64,000 nt of DNA from contig JBHGNT010000014.1 in the NCBI GenBank assembly GCA_043228905.1, positions 20,522,001 to 20,586,000 of the forward strand. The letters run 5' to 3'. This DNA is from Azolla caroliniana (taxonomy: Eukaryota > Polypodiophyta). Both the position numbers and the translations under genes were made by a program. Within the stretch, counting starts at the first letter, position 1, and each line of letters opens with the position of its first letter. Below the pieces are notes generated by a model. It was not told the origin of the DNA, ran no database searches, and saw nothing but the letters and a program-made list of their open reading frames with translations. Shown here piece after piece: positions 37,765 through 49,072 of this stretch.

Positions 37765-40700
37765 AAATTTAATAATGGGTTTTGACACTCTGCTGTTATC
37801 CTATAAATGGAAGTCAAAAGAGAGATGGATGGATTGAAGCAGATTTGATTAAAAAGCAATTCTTCAGGAACTTCAATTGGATCCCATCACACAATGGTTT
37901 GGTATTCAAATCTCATCACATGATTGTTCTTACAGGCTAATATCATTGTCCCATCCATAGCGACCATTATTATGGTTATATAGGTAGCTGGTTCTTACAA
38001 ATTAATATGATTGTCCCACCCATAGGGATCACTTTTGTGGTTCTTTAGATCCATCTCTACTTTTGTGGGTGTTGGTTTTATTCTTCCTTCTTGAAACAGA
38101 ATGGTTTTTATTGGCAAATCTTCGCCATGGAAGTGTGGCAGTAACAATCTCTCTCTCTCTCTCTCTCATGATTTGTACTAAGCAATGTTCTAATGATTTA
38201 TACAAGGGTCAACTCATTTTGCCAATGATTTGCCATTGAAGCTCCCTCCCAACATATTGTCGACATGTGCTTACCAAAGAATCTTCCAGAATTGCTCTTT
38301 ATTGCATTGTTCCAAAACATTAGAAAGTGAATCTTGGCGCAACGTTTAAGTTGGTTAGAGGTCTTCCCCCAGTTTTGAATCCTTGTGATTCTTGCCTTAC
38401 TTTCTAGCTTTCTAGCTCATTCTTGTGACTCCGTGTCAACCATTTCCCCTTGATTATTCAAATATCTTATGCCCATTTCTTTGAGGTGGCATGGCTCGGC
38501 TCCAAATGATGAAGTTAAATTATTTGGAATGATGTTATTACCATTGTGATTTCTTTGTTGGTGGAGACTTGGCTATGTATCACCCATGACAACATCAGGA
38601 CTAGTGGACACCTGTATTTTGTGATCATGGCGAATGTGATGGCCTTTGTATTGATCCTTGGTGGTTTGAGTCATAGAGAAGAACCTAATCACGCTTGTCA
38701 ATGTGACATGTAGAGACATGACCGTATTTAATCATGAGTCTACACCATATGTTTTGTGGCGACAATGTTTGCCCTTAAAACAACTTCCAACTTCTAACAA
38801 ATACTTTCAACTTTAGCTTGCACACCAATGGTCGCAAATTCTTCCATGATAGAGTGGCACATTCAAATGTGCATACACACCAATTTCTATAAACATTTGG
38901 AATATTTGTGTAGATCTCGTGCATGTTTTATGGACAACAAATCTCAACAAATAGAGTATTAGTTGCAATGGTTGCAATAGAGGACTCTTGGAAATTGCCC
39001 ATGATATGTTGCATTGATGGAATAGAGTATGATTGAGGAATATTAACCCACACTACCTTATCTTGAGACTTATACAAAAGCCAATTGGATTAATAATCAA
39101 ACCACTAAAAAATTTGTTGCTAGTAAGAGAATAATGACATAGACCCCATTAACATAGTAAAACTTTTTTTATTGAAAATCAAGCCTCCGAAGAAACTCTA
39201 TAAAGTTCTTAGTGAAGAACATTGCTAAATTTGAGGTTGTGATGTGAAGTTACTATCCAACCGTTTTTCTTATTAATTGATAAAGAATCAGTTGTGAAAA
39301 TTCCCAGCATCGCTTGGAAGGTTTGATATGTATTTGGGTCATTGTATTTATCAACATGTTTTGTTTATTTGGGCTAGCCATATTCGACTAGGTGACTCCC
39401 GAGTGCATGCTCGCAAAGTAATATAATGTAGTGATTTTGCAACCAATAATCTTACAATCCAACAACTTCTAAGAGTGAGCCATGAGATAGCCAAGTCAAT
39501 ATATTATATTATTTACTTGTAGTCTTTATATCTCAATATTGCTTGTGTTATTGCATATAGTTAACCAAGACTTCAATCTTCTTTCTTGTTATGTTAAATA
39601 CTTACGTTTCTATATAGAAATACAATATTTCTTGCATTCAAATTTTGATTACAAGTTTCTGATTTAATGGCATGCATGATAGTTGATTGATATATCTTTA
39701 TTAGACACCATTGAATTATGAGTTGCCACTATGTGCATGACATTTAACTCCTCAAAGTCATAGACATTGCTTATAATTATGAAAAAGAAACATTTTAACC
39801 TAGTATAAGACTCATATTATCATAAAACGTGTAGATAATATATTCGTGTTTTGGTTAAGTGCACGACATGTATGTGGTTATATATCATTGTTGACAAAAG
39901 TTCTCACTTTATAGCATCTAACTTCTCTTCCATAAAACACAATAAATTGCATCAAATAAGTACATTGGAATAGTTAACTTCTAAGAGATTAGATATACAA
40001 CTATTTACACAATACTATTAGATAATATTGAATATCTTGGTATGTTATGCATGAAAAAGGAGCTATGAATGATGAATTAAAGAAATGTTTCAAAGCACAC
40101 TTTAAGGACTATGCAATGTTTGGGTACGATCATCAAGATACATATTAAAGACATTGAAACCACCATGGAACATGATTATGCCCACCATGTTACTTCGTAT
40201 AGAAGCAACATTAGCTATTGTTATGTACATAATGCTCAAGTATGTCTTTCAAGGAAGATCCGAGAAACAATTGCTTGGAAGATTGGTTATGAAAATCTAT
40301 AGGATGTCACTTGTTGACAAATTCGGAATAACAAGCATGCGATAGGGGGTTACAAAACATAACATACTGGGGTAGGTACTCATAAATATGTATTCATGGC
40401 ACATTTTCACAAAGGGGTGTTTTATGCACATTATTCTTGAAAAACCCATACACAAGCTTTGCATGCAATGACTTCCTATACATCTGATTCTCTGAAGTAA
40501 TAATTGAATACATGTAGGGTTTGACAAAGAAGGTTGCACACAATAATTTCCTTTATATTGGACATGACACAAGAATATGCATACGTTTGGAGGACGGGGG
40601 CATAACTCTAGTATTCATAATTGAATTAATAAAGAACTCTTTATTTAACTCTCCATATACGACGGTAATTATGTAATTATGAAATGTAAGGTACATACAC

Positions 40701-41384
40701 TTGCACATTGCGTGTACATAGCAAGTCTATACTAACTATTTCAAGTTGACCTTGATTTTTCTGTGGTTGCTACTCCTCAATCGGGGGAAACTTCAACCCA
40801 TCTCATGTTACATATAGTGAGCCTCAATGATTAAGTGATTGTGCATTATTTATTACTATCCTTGTTTGAAAACATAAATTTATGTTGTCATTTCCATCGA
40901 AGCACAACATTGTGAAGTGTGTAATTTACAACATCAATGAACTAGTCATTCAATCAAGGATATGCTTGAATTGTAAGCAAGTATTAAGAGAATGCATGTG
41001 ATGTGTGCAATAATGTGATCATTATGGTGATTTTTTTAAAAACTTTTTGTGAGCTAAGTATCACATATTTAAAAAAAAGGATGTCTTTATATATGCGTAA
41101 TTGCAAACTTTTTGAAGCATATGTCGATAAGTCATATGTTTAACCTTGCATTGCAACATGATATGCCGCATAATTGGAGTTCAAATTGGATCGAACCTTA
41201 ACATGATATGGGAGATATAATAATGTAGCAATTATTGTAGACTTTCCAATGGAAACAAAGTCAAGTGTGTGGGCTTAAAAGAATGGTAAAAGGGATCAAG
41301 GCTGAGTTGGTTTTTGAAAACACCACAGCACCGTGCATCATCTTGTCATTCTTTGAGTGCTAATGCAAGAAAGATATCTAAAAG
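37765..41384. other. 3' flank of MCRS1-like gene and gene-free sequence
   Basis: No gene supported. A short (TC)n lies at 38148-38167. The stretch 38326-38400 (CTTGGCGCAACG...GGTTAGAGGTC) faintly recalls a tRNA-derived SINE head but lacks convincing box structure. Confidence 0.45.
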
Positions 41385-41830
41385 GTAAATGGTTATATTT
41401 TGATATGGTGCCCCATAAAAAAAAACATTGGAGACACTTGTATTCTCTCTTATCTATGAGAAGTTGATATTTGTTTGCGGATATGAAGAGAGCATTTCAA
41501 CTTTTTCACTGGGATTTCGTCATTCTGAAAGGATACCCACAGTATATGATGTATGGATTGATGAATTAGTACATATGGTTGTTTAAGCTCGTAAAACAAG
41601 AAGACATCAAAGAAGTTACCATTGGAAATGCAATTTTCATGCTTTTGTTATACGTAGATAATGTGGGGCTTTAAAAAGAACTTTAGAAAATGCTCAAGAG
41701 TTTATGAGTGTATTGTAAACTTTTGCATTCATGGAAAGTTGTGGCAAAAGCTCTATAACAAAGTGTATACTTGCCTCACATAAGTGTTAACCCTTGATGT
41801 TTATTTATATTAGGTGTGACAAGGTCAAGA
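41385..41830 (+). pseudogene. Heavily decayed LINE reverse transcriptase relic
   Basis: Short pieces in changing frames match a LINE reverse transcriptase: FDMVPHKKKHWRHL (from the KKAFDMVPREHLW block), YDVWIDELVHMVV, then EDIKEVTIGNAIFMLLLYVDNVGL. In the last piece the catalytic YADD box has decayed to YVDN. Stops and frameshifts separate the pieces. The same blocks occur in the relic near 58 kb, so both derive from one family. Confidence 0.6.
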
Positions 41831-42000
41831 CAAACCTTTATGAAATAAAAAGGGGTTTGGGACATTTGAGAAAGCCAACATTTGACGCAGAAATATTAAC
41901 ATTAGGATTCTCCTAAAATTCTTCAAAGTTGATCATGAAATAACACCAAATGATCATTCATTTTTCTTCTTCTCATCACTATTGTTTTTTATATTCGGTT
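41831..42000. other. Spacer
   Basis: Short stretch between the reverse transcriptase relic and the 57-bp repeat array; nothing recognised. Confidence 0.4.
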
Positions 42001-42140
42001 CCACCTAGCATAAATTGTAAGGTTTTTTTCTTGATTACGACTTTTTATATTTGATCACCATCTAGCATGAGTTATAAGGTCTTTTCCTGAATCATGACTT
42101 TGTATATTTGATCACCACTTAGCATGAATTGTATGGTTTT
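42001..42140. repeat. Three-copy 57-bp tandem repeat
   Basis: TAGCAT occurs at 42006, 42063 and 42120 in matching context (CACC-TAGCATGAATTGTAAGG, then ATCATGACTTTTTATATTTGAT). The third copy is partial. Confidence 0.85.
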
Positions 42141-42974
42141 CTTATCAGTTGTGTTGCCCACTTTATGGAGGTCCACTTGTCATTATTTTCTTTTCAATAG
42201 TCATTCTCTCGCTTTGCATCCCTTTGTGAAAGTTGAATTTTATTACATGTTCATCACGCTTCCTAAAAAACTAGTCTTGGGCTCCTTGTTGGTAAAATTT
42301 GACAAATAGAAATCAAAGGAAGTTGAATGGTATGAAGGGTAGGCCGCTTTCATTCTTTCTCAAGCCCAATGATACTTTAGCGTTGTCCTTAATTATCAAA
42401 TCTCTTTCAAATTACTCTTACAAAAGTAAATATAATATAAATGGAGCAAATGAAACGATATGACAACATGGACACCACTTAGGATCAACTTTCTTAGACA
42501 ACTCATGTCAAAGAATCTTGGGTGGGCTCTTTATTTATATATATTGGCATGACCACCATATTTTGCTTTCTATTTATATCGTAAATGTTCCACATGCTAA
42601 AAACGTTTTTATGCTTGCATAATGTCATTACTTACAACATTATCTAACATTGCTACAACTGGTGCCCAATTAGATAATTTATTTCTTCAATGTTGTCGGA
42701 AAACATTTTTCATGTTTAAAATTAATTCATAGTAGTTTAATACCTCTAAATCTACTCAATTTCTAGGACGACCTCCTCACAAATGAACCTAAAATTCTAG
42801 ATTCCTAAAAGGCATTGTTTTAGGTAACACATAGATACCTTTTAGTTGAATACATGAAGTTTAGCTTTCAAGTTTCATATGTATGAGCTACAATTTCACA
42901 ATATTCCTTATTTTTCTAATCTTGGACATGGTTCTCAATTGATTAAAAAATGTAAAGGCAGATGTTCAAGTAAA
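42141..42974. other. Gene-free spacer
   Basis: No open frame longer than about 61 codons and no repeat structure that I recognise. Confidence 0.45.
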
Positions 42975-43172
42975 ATTAGTTAACCAAGCAATTATTCTAT
43001 AGAACCTAATCTTATGTTGATTTGGATGACTTTCCCATTGTGAATCTCGGTACGTCATAACTCATTCCCACAAATTAGTTAACCAAGCAATTACTCTATA
43101 GAACCTAATCTTATGTTGATTTGGATGACTTCCCCATCGTGAATCTCGGTACGTCATAACTCATTCCCACGA
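42975..43172. repeat. Near-identical 99-bp tandem duplication
   Basis: The unit starting ATTAGTTAACCAAGCAATTA is repeated with an offset of 99 bases. Only a few substitutions are visible (for example TTTCCCATTG against TTCCCCATCG), so the event is fairly recent. Confidence 0.92.
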
Positions 43173-43576
43173 GGAATTACATTGTAGTATGTTTTATGCA
43201 TGTGCACGTTTTTTTGTTTTGATGCTTATTTTAAGGCCACTAGATGTAATGCTAACTAGGCAATATGCTTGAGAGTCTAGGGCCTAGGCCTTTTGTCGTT
43301 AAATGACACATATATTACCTTCTAGCTTACAAAATGCCTAATACCATCCCATAGATGGTTGACACATTCAATTGCTCCTAAAAAGGCAATTCACCTTTCA
43401 AACATGCTCGTTCTTGGCAACATTGTGTAAAGATGATGATACAACAAAATCATAATAATGTGGATGTAACATTCATAATGGTGTTGTGAAAATGCAAATA
43501 ATTTGATTGTCGGTCGCTTTGAAATATGGCTTCATTTCCATTGCCTTCATTGATTACTCATTTTTATAGGTAGCTT

Positions 43577-43905
43577 TAACAATCGATAACGGTTCCGTTT
43601 GAACCGAACAAAACCGCGAAACCGCGGCTTAATGACTTAATGGTTAAAACGTTTTGGTTCAGGTTTTTTTTTAACGGTTCAGTTTCAACTGTTAAAAACC
43701 GCGGTTTAAATGGTTAAACGGGTTTTTTTAATTAAAAAAAAAAGTAAAACAAATTTTTTAAAAAAAGTTTTTAAATAATCTTTTCATTTTCATGCCTTAT
43801 TCTCACATTTTGGGAATTTTTTTAAAATTTGACCTAAGCTGAAAACCAAAACCGAACCACGAAACCGTTAAACCGAACCATTAAAAAAAATCCAAACTGT
43901 GAAGT
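43577..43905. mobile_element. Truncated relative of the AACCGAACC foldback element
   Basis: Begins with TAACAATCGATAACGGTTCC, like the ends of the element at 26754-27572. It continues with AAACCGCGGTTT-type motifs and ends with the right-arm block CTTTTCATTTT...CCTTATTCTCACATTTT...GACCTAAGCTGAAAACCAAAACCGAACCACGAAACCG. The terminal part of the right arm is missing or replaced, and much of the left arm has been deleted. Confidence 0.7.
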
Positions 43906-44130
43906 TTTCATTTCTATTTCTTTTTATCCAAAAAAAGAAAAGAAAAGAAAGATACTACATTAGTATTATGAAATGCCCTAAGGCTATATGTACATAAAAG
44001 ATGTACCTTTTGTTTTTTAAAATTATTTTTATAAAAGATTTTCTTCAATAGTATTAAGAACAAAACACCCGAAGGCTACAACTTGAACCTAGCTACCAAG
44101 GAGGTTACAACTTTTCCTATACAAGGATGT

Positions 44131-45480
44131 TTACATTTGTTGATATTCAAGAAAGAGTCCATGGAAGTCGATATTGCCATTGAGGCTCTTGAGTTGACAT
44201 TGTAAAAGGGGCACCCTTTTCCATAAGTGAAGAAGCTTTTTCCTTTTCTTGTTCACAGTATATGGGGAACCCTGCATATTGTCATACTGGCCACGGACTA
44301 CTGCCAGCAAGTTCTCCCATATCTCAAACATCACATCTGAGAGATGAATGTCGATCCCATCATAAAGTCGGTTACATCGATATTTCCATAATGCCCATAA
44401 TGTTATTGTGGTCACAGTTTTCCAATTTTGGACAGATCACACCTACTTGCGAGGTTGCTGGAAGGGACTAACTAATATCAATCTTCTATTATGTATTGTC
44501 ATTGCCTCATGAACATCGTTTGCCTCATACAACATCAAGCCAGAATGTAATACTCCCCACATCGCTGATCCCCATGAGAATAGGCAACCTACATTGATTG
44601 TTAGGAATAAAGAAATAACTTTCTTCCATATTTGTTGAGCAAAAGAACAAGACCATAGGACATGCTTGGTAGTCTCCTGAGGTTCATGGCAAATGCCACA
44701 TTGCCGCAAATTGGGTGCTACATTCCCTTTCAATGAATGACCAACGGGTAGTGCCATATGCACTAATAACCATCGAAAGAGAATAAATTTAGTTAGCCCC
44801 TTGAATGACCATATCCATTTCCAATAGGTTCTCAAATGCAAAGTGGAAACACCCCAATTGGTCCAATGTTTCTGAGCTACTGGTATTGTTACATTCTGAG
44901 AGAGTAGTAATGATCTTCCAAGTTTGATTGAGTACTGAGAGAAGGGGACCTTTCTTTTCCCCCAAGGAGTATGACCAAAGCCAACCCCCCAGATCCCATG
45001 TTAATCTTGTAATAGGATCTTTTGCGTATAACCACATGATATCACACATATGAGCAACTGATGGATAAGGATCAAGGATCCATTTCTTTCCAATTTTACC
45101 AACCACTCTAACTGGTGCACCTCACAAGTCTGGTATATAACTGCAATCAAAGGTATAAGATTGCATTCTATAGTTGTCTAGGACCTCAAAATAAGAAACA
45201 CACCTATTAGGTGAAACACCCTTAACACCCATCAATGTATCATTTGTGAAGCATCCAAACCATAGATGTTCCTGCCTAGGTTGGAAGGTTGTAAAAAATG
45301 AAGAATATGTTGATGATAAGGTGGCTGTCATTATCTTGGAACCATGAACTGATTGTAGATGTGCAAGTCGATCTTCTTGTTTGTTGAAAATGAGTCCAAG
45401 TTCTTACAAATGTAGTTGGCCCATTATCCAATTTACCCAAGCAAGGTGAGTACGCATGCCCAATACTTTTCCTGCATTAT
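44131..45480 (-). pseudogene. LINE ORF2 C-terminal relic with zf-RVT domain
   Basis: Minus-strand homologue of the fragment at 17.4-18.6 kb. WILDPYPSV, TWDLGGWLWSYSLGEKKGPL, FRWLLVHMALPVGHSLKG, the zinc finger CGICHEPQETTKHVLWSCSF, and ITLWALWKYRCNRLYDG occur in the same order. There is one frameshift between the segments 45106-44789 and 44841-44443, and two stops (near 44443 and 44437) before the last segment 44415-44131. Patches upstream to about 45480 (LQSVHGSKIMTATLS) probably belong to the preceding part of ORF2. Confidence 0.8.
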
Positions 45481-47398
45481 CCCCCATCCGTGAAACTAAG
45501 AAGAAGAGGAACTAAAACATTTATATCTGTCTCCATATTGAATTAGGGTTCTACTCTTACAGAATGAAGTAGTCAAGTTATTGATCATTCTATCATGGTG
45601 TGGGGAACTACCTAAGAGGTCACTCATCTCAATATTACCTCTATTCTGGGGCGCATAGTGGTGTTTCCTTACATGTCCAAACATCAAAACATTATGGTGT
45701 TAGGGACCTTTTGTTGAACCCATTTGAAGCCACCATAAAGTATGCCCCTCTAATGCACGGGTTGCTTTATTTAAATGCAAATTACAACCCTTATATTGGG
45801 CTAGAGGCATGGGCACATTCAAGTCCTTCTCAAAACACATACTATGCTTGGTTCAAAAGCATGGGCACATAAATAAGTGGTCAACTATCAAATCATTGCC
45901 AAATATGTAAATTCCCTCTAGTGGGTGCGAAACAAGCCTCAATATGTAAACAATACAAGCACCATAATGAACTCAATCCTTAATTAACTCGTAGTGCATA
46001 CTCTCCCTTGTAAAAAACTCTCTTGGACATATTTTATGATAGTTGAGAAAGTTGTGATTTCCCGGAACAAATCTGAATTGACATTAAAATCATTCTTGAT
46101 AATGCACAAGTCGTTTTGAATAAGGAGATATTAATGATATGAATACTTTAGAATGATATGTGATGAGTTTGGCAACAAACTGGATATACTTATATTCCAT
46201 TGTGATCGTGCACATTACAATAGCGTAGTAGAACATGTGTGGAGAAGGAAGGAGGGGGTGGTGTAGGGGTCAACATTATATGGTTGATTGTGAGGCCAAC
46301 ACATGCACATGTTTAGAGTATTCATGTACATGGGTGCAATTACAATATCCATGGGGGGATGTGTCATATATATAATTGTTGGAAGGTGAAAAATTTTCAT
46401 ATTCTTTGTTGTGTACATGTGAGTTAGGAAACGAAGATGGTTTCGATCATACTTCCAAATTCACGACGTCCTTAAGTTTACTAGGATATTATTTTATTTT
46501 TAATCCGTAACCTTCTTGCAACCTACTCCCATGTAGTATTGATAACATATTAGGTTCCAATCCCTTACATAAATCCTCCCTCCAAATACTTTGTAGCAAA
46601 CTATCATTAAGGAGTGGTAAGTTGGTGGCTTTCAAAGCTTAAAGAGTTGATCTGTTGTACATAGCGAGAGAAATGCCTCTTATTCGACATAGCTAGACAA
46701 ATTCTTGAGGAGCAATATTCCCACGATGATCTTTGTTGTATATCTTAATAAATGCAATGAGATAAGGCTAATAGTGTGGAGGAGGAAAGTTGTAAAGCAA
46801 CCACGAAAAATATAGAAATCAATGCTTAGACATTACTCATGAGATTTATGCAATATTCAACAATGATTAATGTTTGGGACGACTTGAGAAAGATGATTAG
46901 ATGTCACCATATTCCTCGAGATCTAAAGGAAATTGATCAGAACAATGTTGTGTCAAGGGCAAAAGAGTGTGGGTATATTTTAGCAACCTTCAACATGTTA
47001 TTATAATAACATACTGATGGCCAATATGTTTCACATGTTGTATTGTAAGGCGATGTTGCCACAGTCAAGTTTGTGGAGAATGAATTTATGACCATTTTTA
47101 CATGGTATAATAGCTTATTGATGGTCCCTTCCAAGGCTATACATATTAATTCACAAAGGGGATTTTCTAATGAAATAAAATACGATGGACCCTCAAGCAT
47201 AACTAACTTTTCTCAATTATCCTCTACATCATCATCATCTATTGCTTAGTCTACATTTAAGTTTAAGAACTTGACCATAAAACACGTTGTTATCACAATC
47301 CACAATCAATCATTTGTGGGGTGGGGCCTTTCTGAGTTTTTGCCAAACTCGTAATTCGCGAAAGTTCAACATCAATTATACTCTCAGCACAAGAGATT
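45481..47398. other. Gene-free region
   Basis: Minus-strand sequence 45.5-45.7 kb may be a further decayed stretch of the LINE just described. Beyond that, nothing is recognised to the tandem duplication at 47399. Confidence 0.4.
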
Positions 47399-47680
47399 GG
47401 GCTTTATGAGAACATTTGGAAGATAATGTCAAAGTGTGAGGCGACATGTCTAGAGTGGAACTCAAAGTGTGCAGGTTTGAGCTCAAAAGTGACGTGGACT
47501 AGATGTTGAACCCCGAGGCGGGTGCACATGGGCTTTATGAGAACATTAGGAAGATAATGTCAAAGTGTGAGGCGATATGTCTAGAGTGGAACTCAAAGTG
47601 TGCAAGTTTGAGCTCAAAAATGACGTGGTCTAGTTGTTGAACCCCGAGGCAGGTGCACACACACACACACACACACATGA
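47399..47680. repeat. 132-bp tandem duplication ending in (AC)n
   Basis: GGGCTTTATGAGAACATTTG (47398) recurs as GGGCTTTATGAGAACATTAG (47530). Each unit ends GTTGAACCCCGAGGC-GGTGCACA, and the second runs into an (AC)n tract at 47655-47678. The GC-rich CCCGAGGC end hints at an LTR-retrotransposon origin, but nothing else supports that. Confidence 0.9.
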
Positions 47681-48173
47681 AAAAGCATCGGGAGAGTTTG
47701 TGTGGGGCGGGGGGCATAGCTGAATTCACATTGCATTAGCCAAGTGTAGCACCCTCATGAAAACAAAAGACCGTGCACATCGTTCCAAACCACGTGCTCC
47801 TTCGGACCCTTTTCGTCCGGACAAGTGTGAAAGCAGCATGGGCCAAAACCACATTTAGACCGAGCAAAACTATCTTTTTGTCTTCTTATCGTGTGAAAAT
47901 CCAAATAACAAAAGAGAAAGCAAAGTCGGAGGGGAAGGAGAAATCGCTGCCCACGTGCGTCTAATTCAATCCAATTATAAGTAGATCCAATTCCATTCCA
48001 AATCAATTTTCATTCCATTCCATTAATCACAACCCAATTGTATGAAATTGCTTGACATGCTCATCAGAAATAAATAATTATTACATTGATCGTCAGCAAT
48101 ATAAAATTGACATTCAATCTTCAAACCTTACAATCAGCATATTGTAGTGCCTATTTCTGTTAAAACCATCTAT

Positions 48174-49014
48174 ATGGCGCTCAATTATAGTAGCACCAAT
48201 CACTCTGAGGATGGAGCTGGGCGGAACAGGGGATTAGATGACAATAGTTACAGTCAGATTGATCCGCAGGACAATGGTTCGACTGCGGCCAATGATGATA
48301 GTACAGTGAATCATTCGTTCAATTATGTGGATTGGGGGATCCTCATTGCATTGGCGGCCATTGACGCTGGGCTGTATTTCTTCGCCGATCCCTTCAACCG
48401 CTTCGTTAACAAATCCATCCTGGAGACCAATCTCATGTATCCACTCAAAGATGACACAATCCCATTCTGGGTCGTCCCTGTAAGTCACTCACTCACTCTC
48501 ATTCACATCCATCCATACATGTATGTATGATACATATACATACATACATACATACATACATGCATGTATGTATATGTATGTATGATACATACATATACAT
48601 ACATACATACATACATACTAATATTAGGATGTATGTATGTATTACAATTTACTATGTATGTATGGATTTAAGGAATGGTCGATAGATTATTCAAGAAGGT
48701 GTGAGCTGAGCTAAGCTAAGCTCACATACATACATACATACATACATACATACATGATACACGCATTTCTTCACATTCATTGCTCTTCATGCACGCATTC
48801 CTGGACCCTCTCTCACTCACTCTCTCTCTCCCCCCCCCATACATATTCTTGAATATTCTGATTCTAGAATATTCTGATTCTGTGTGTGTATTGTATTATA
48901 TGTATGTATGGGGGGGGGAGCAGATCGTAGCGGCGGTGGTGCCGGCCGGCGTCTTTCTGCTGTGGCCGAACGTGCTACGTCACCATCGCTTTAGCCACGT
49001 CCGAGGTGCCCACT

Positions 49015-49072
<58 letters not shown>

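Noticed and set aside
38326-38400. tRNA-like or SINE head (GGCGCAACG...GGTTAGAGG)
   Set aside because: No acceptable A/B box pair, no cloverleaf and no second copy in the window.
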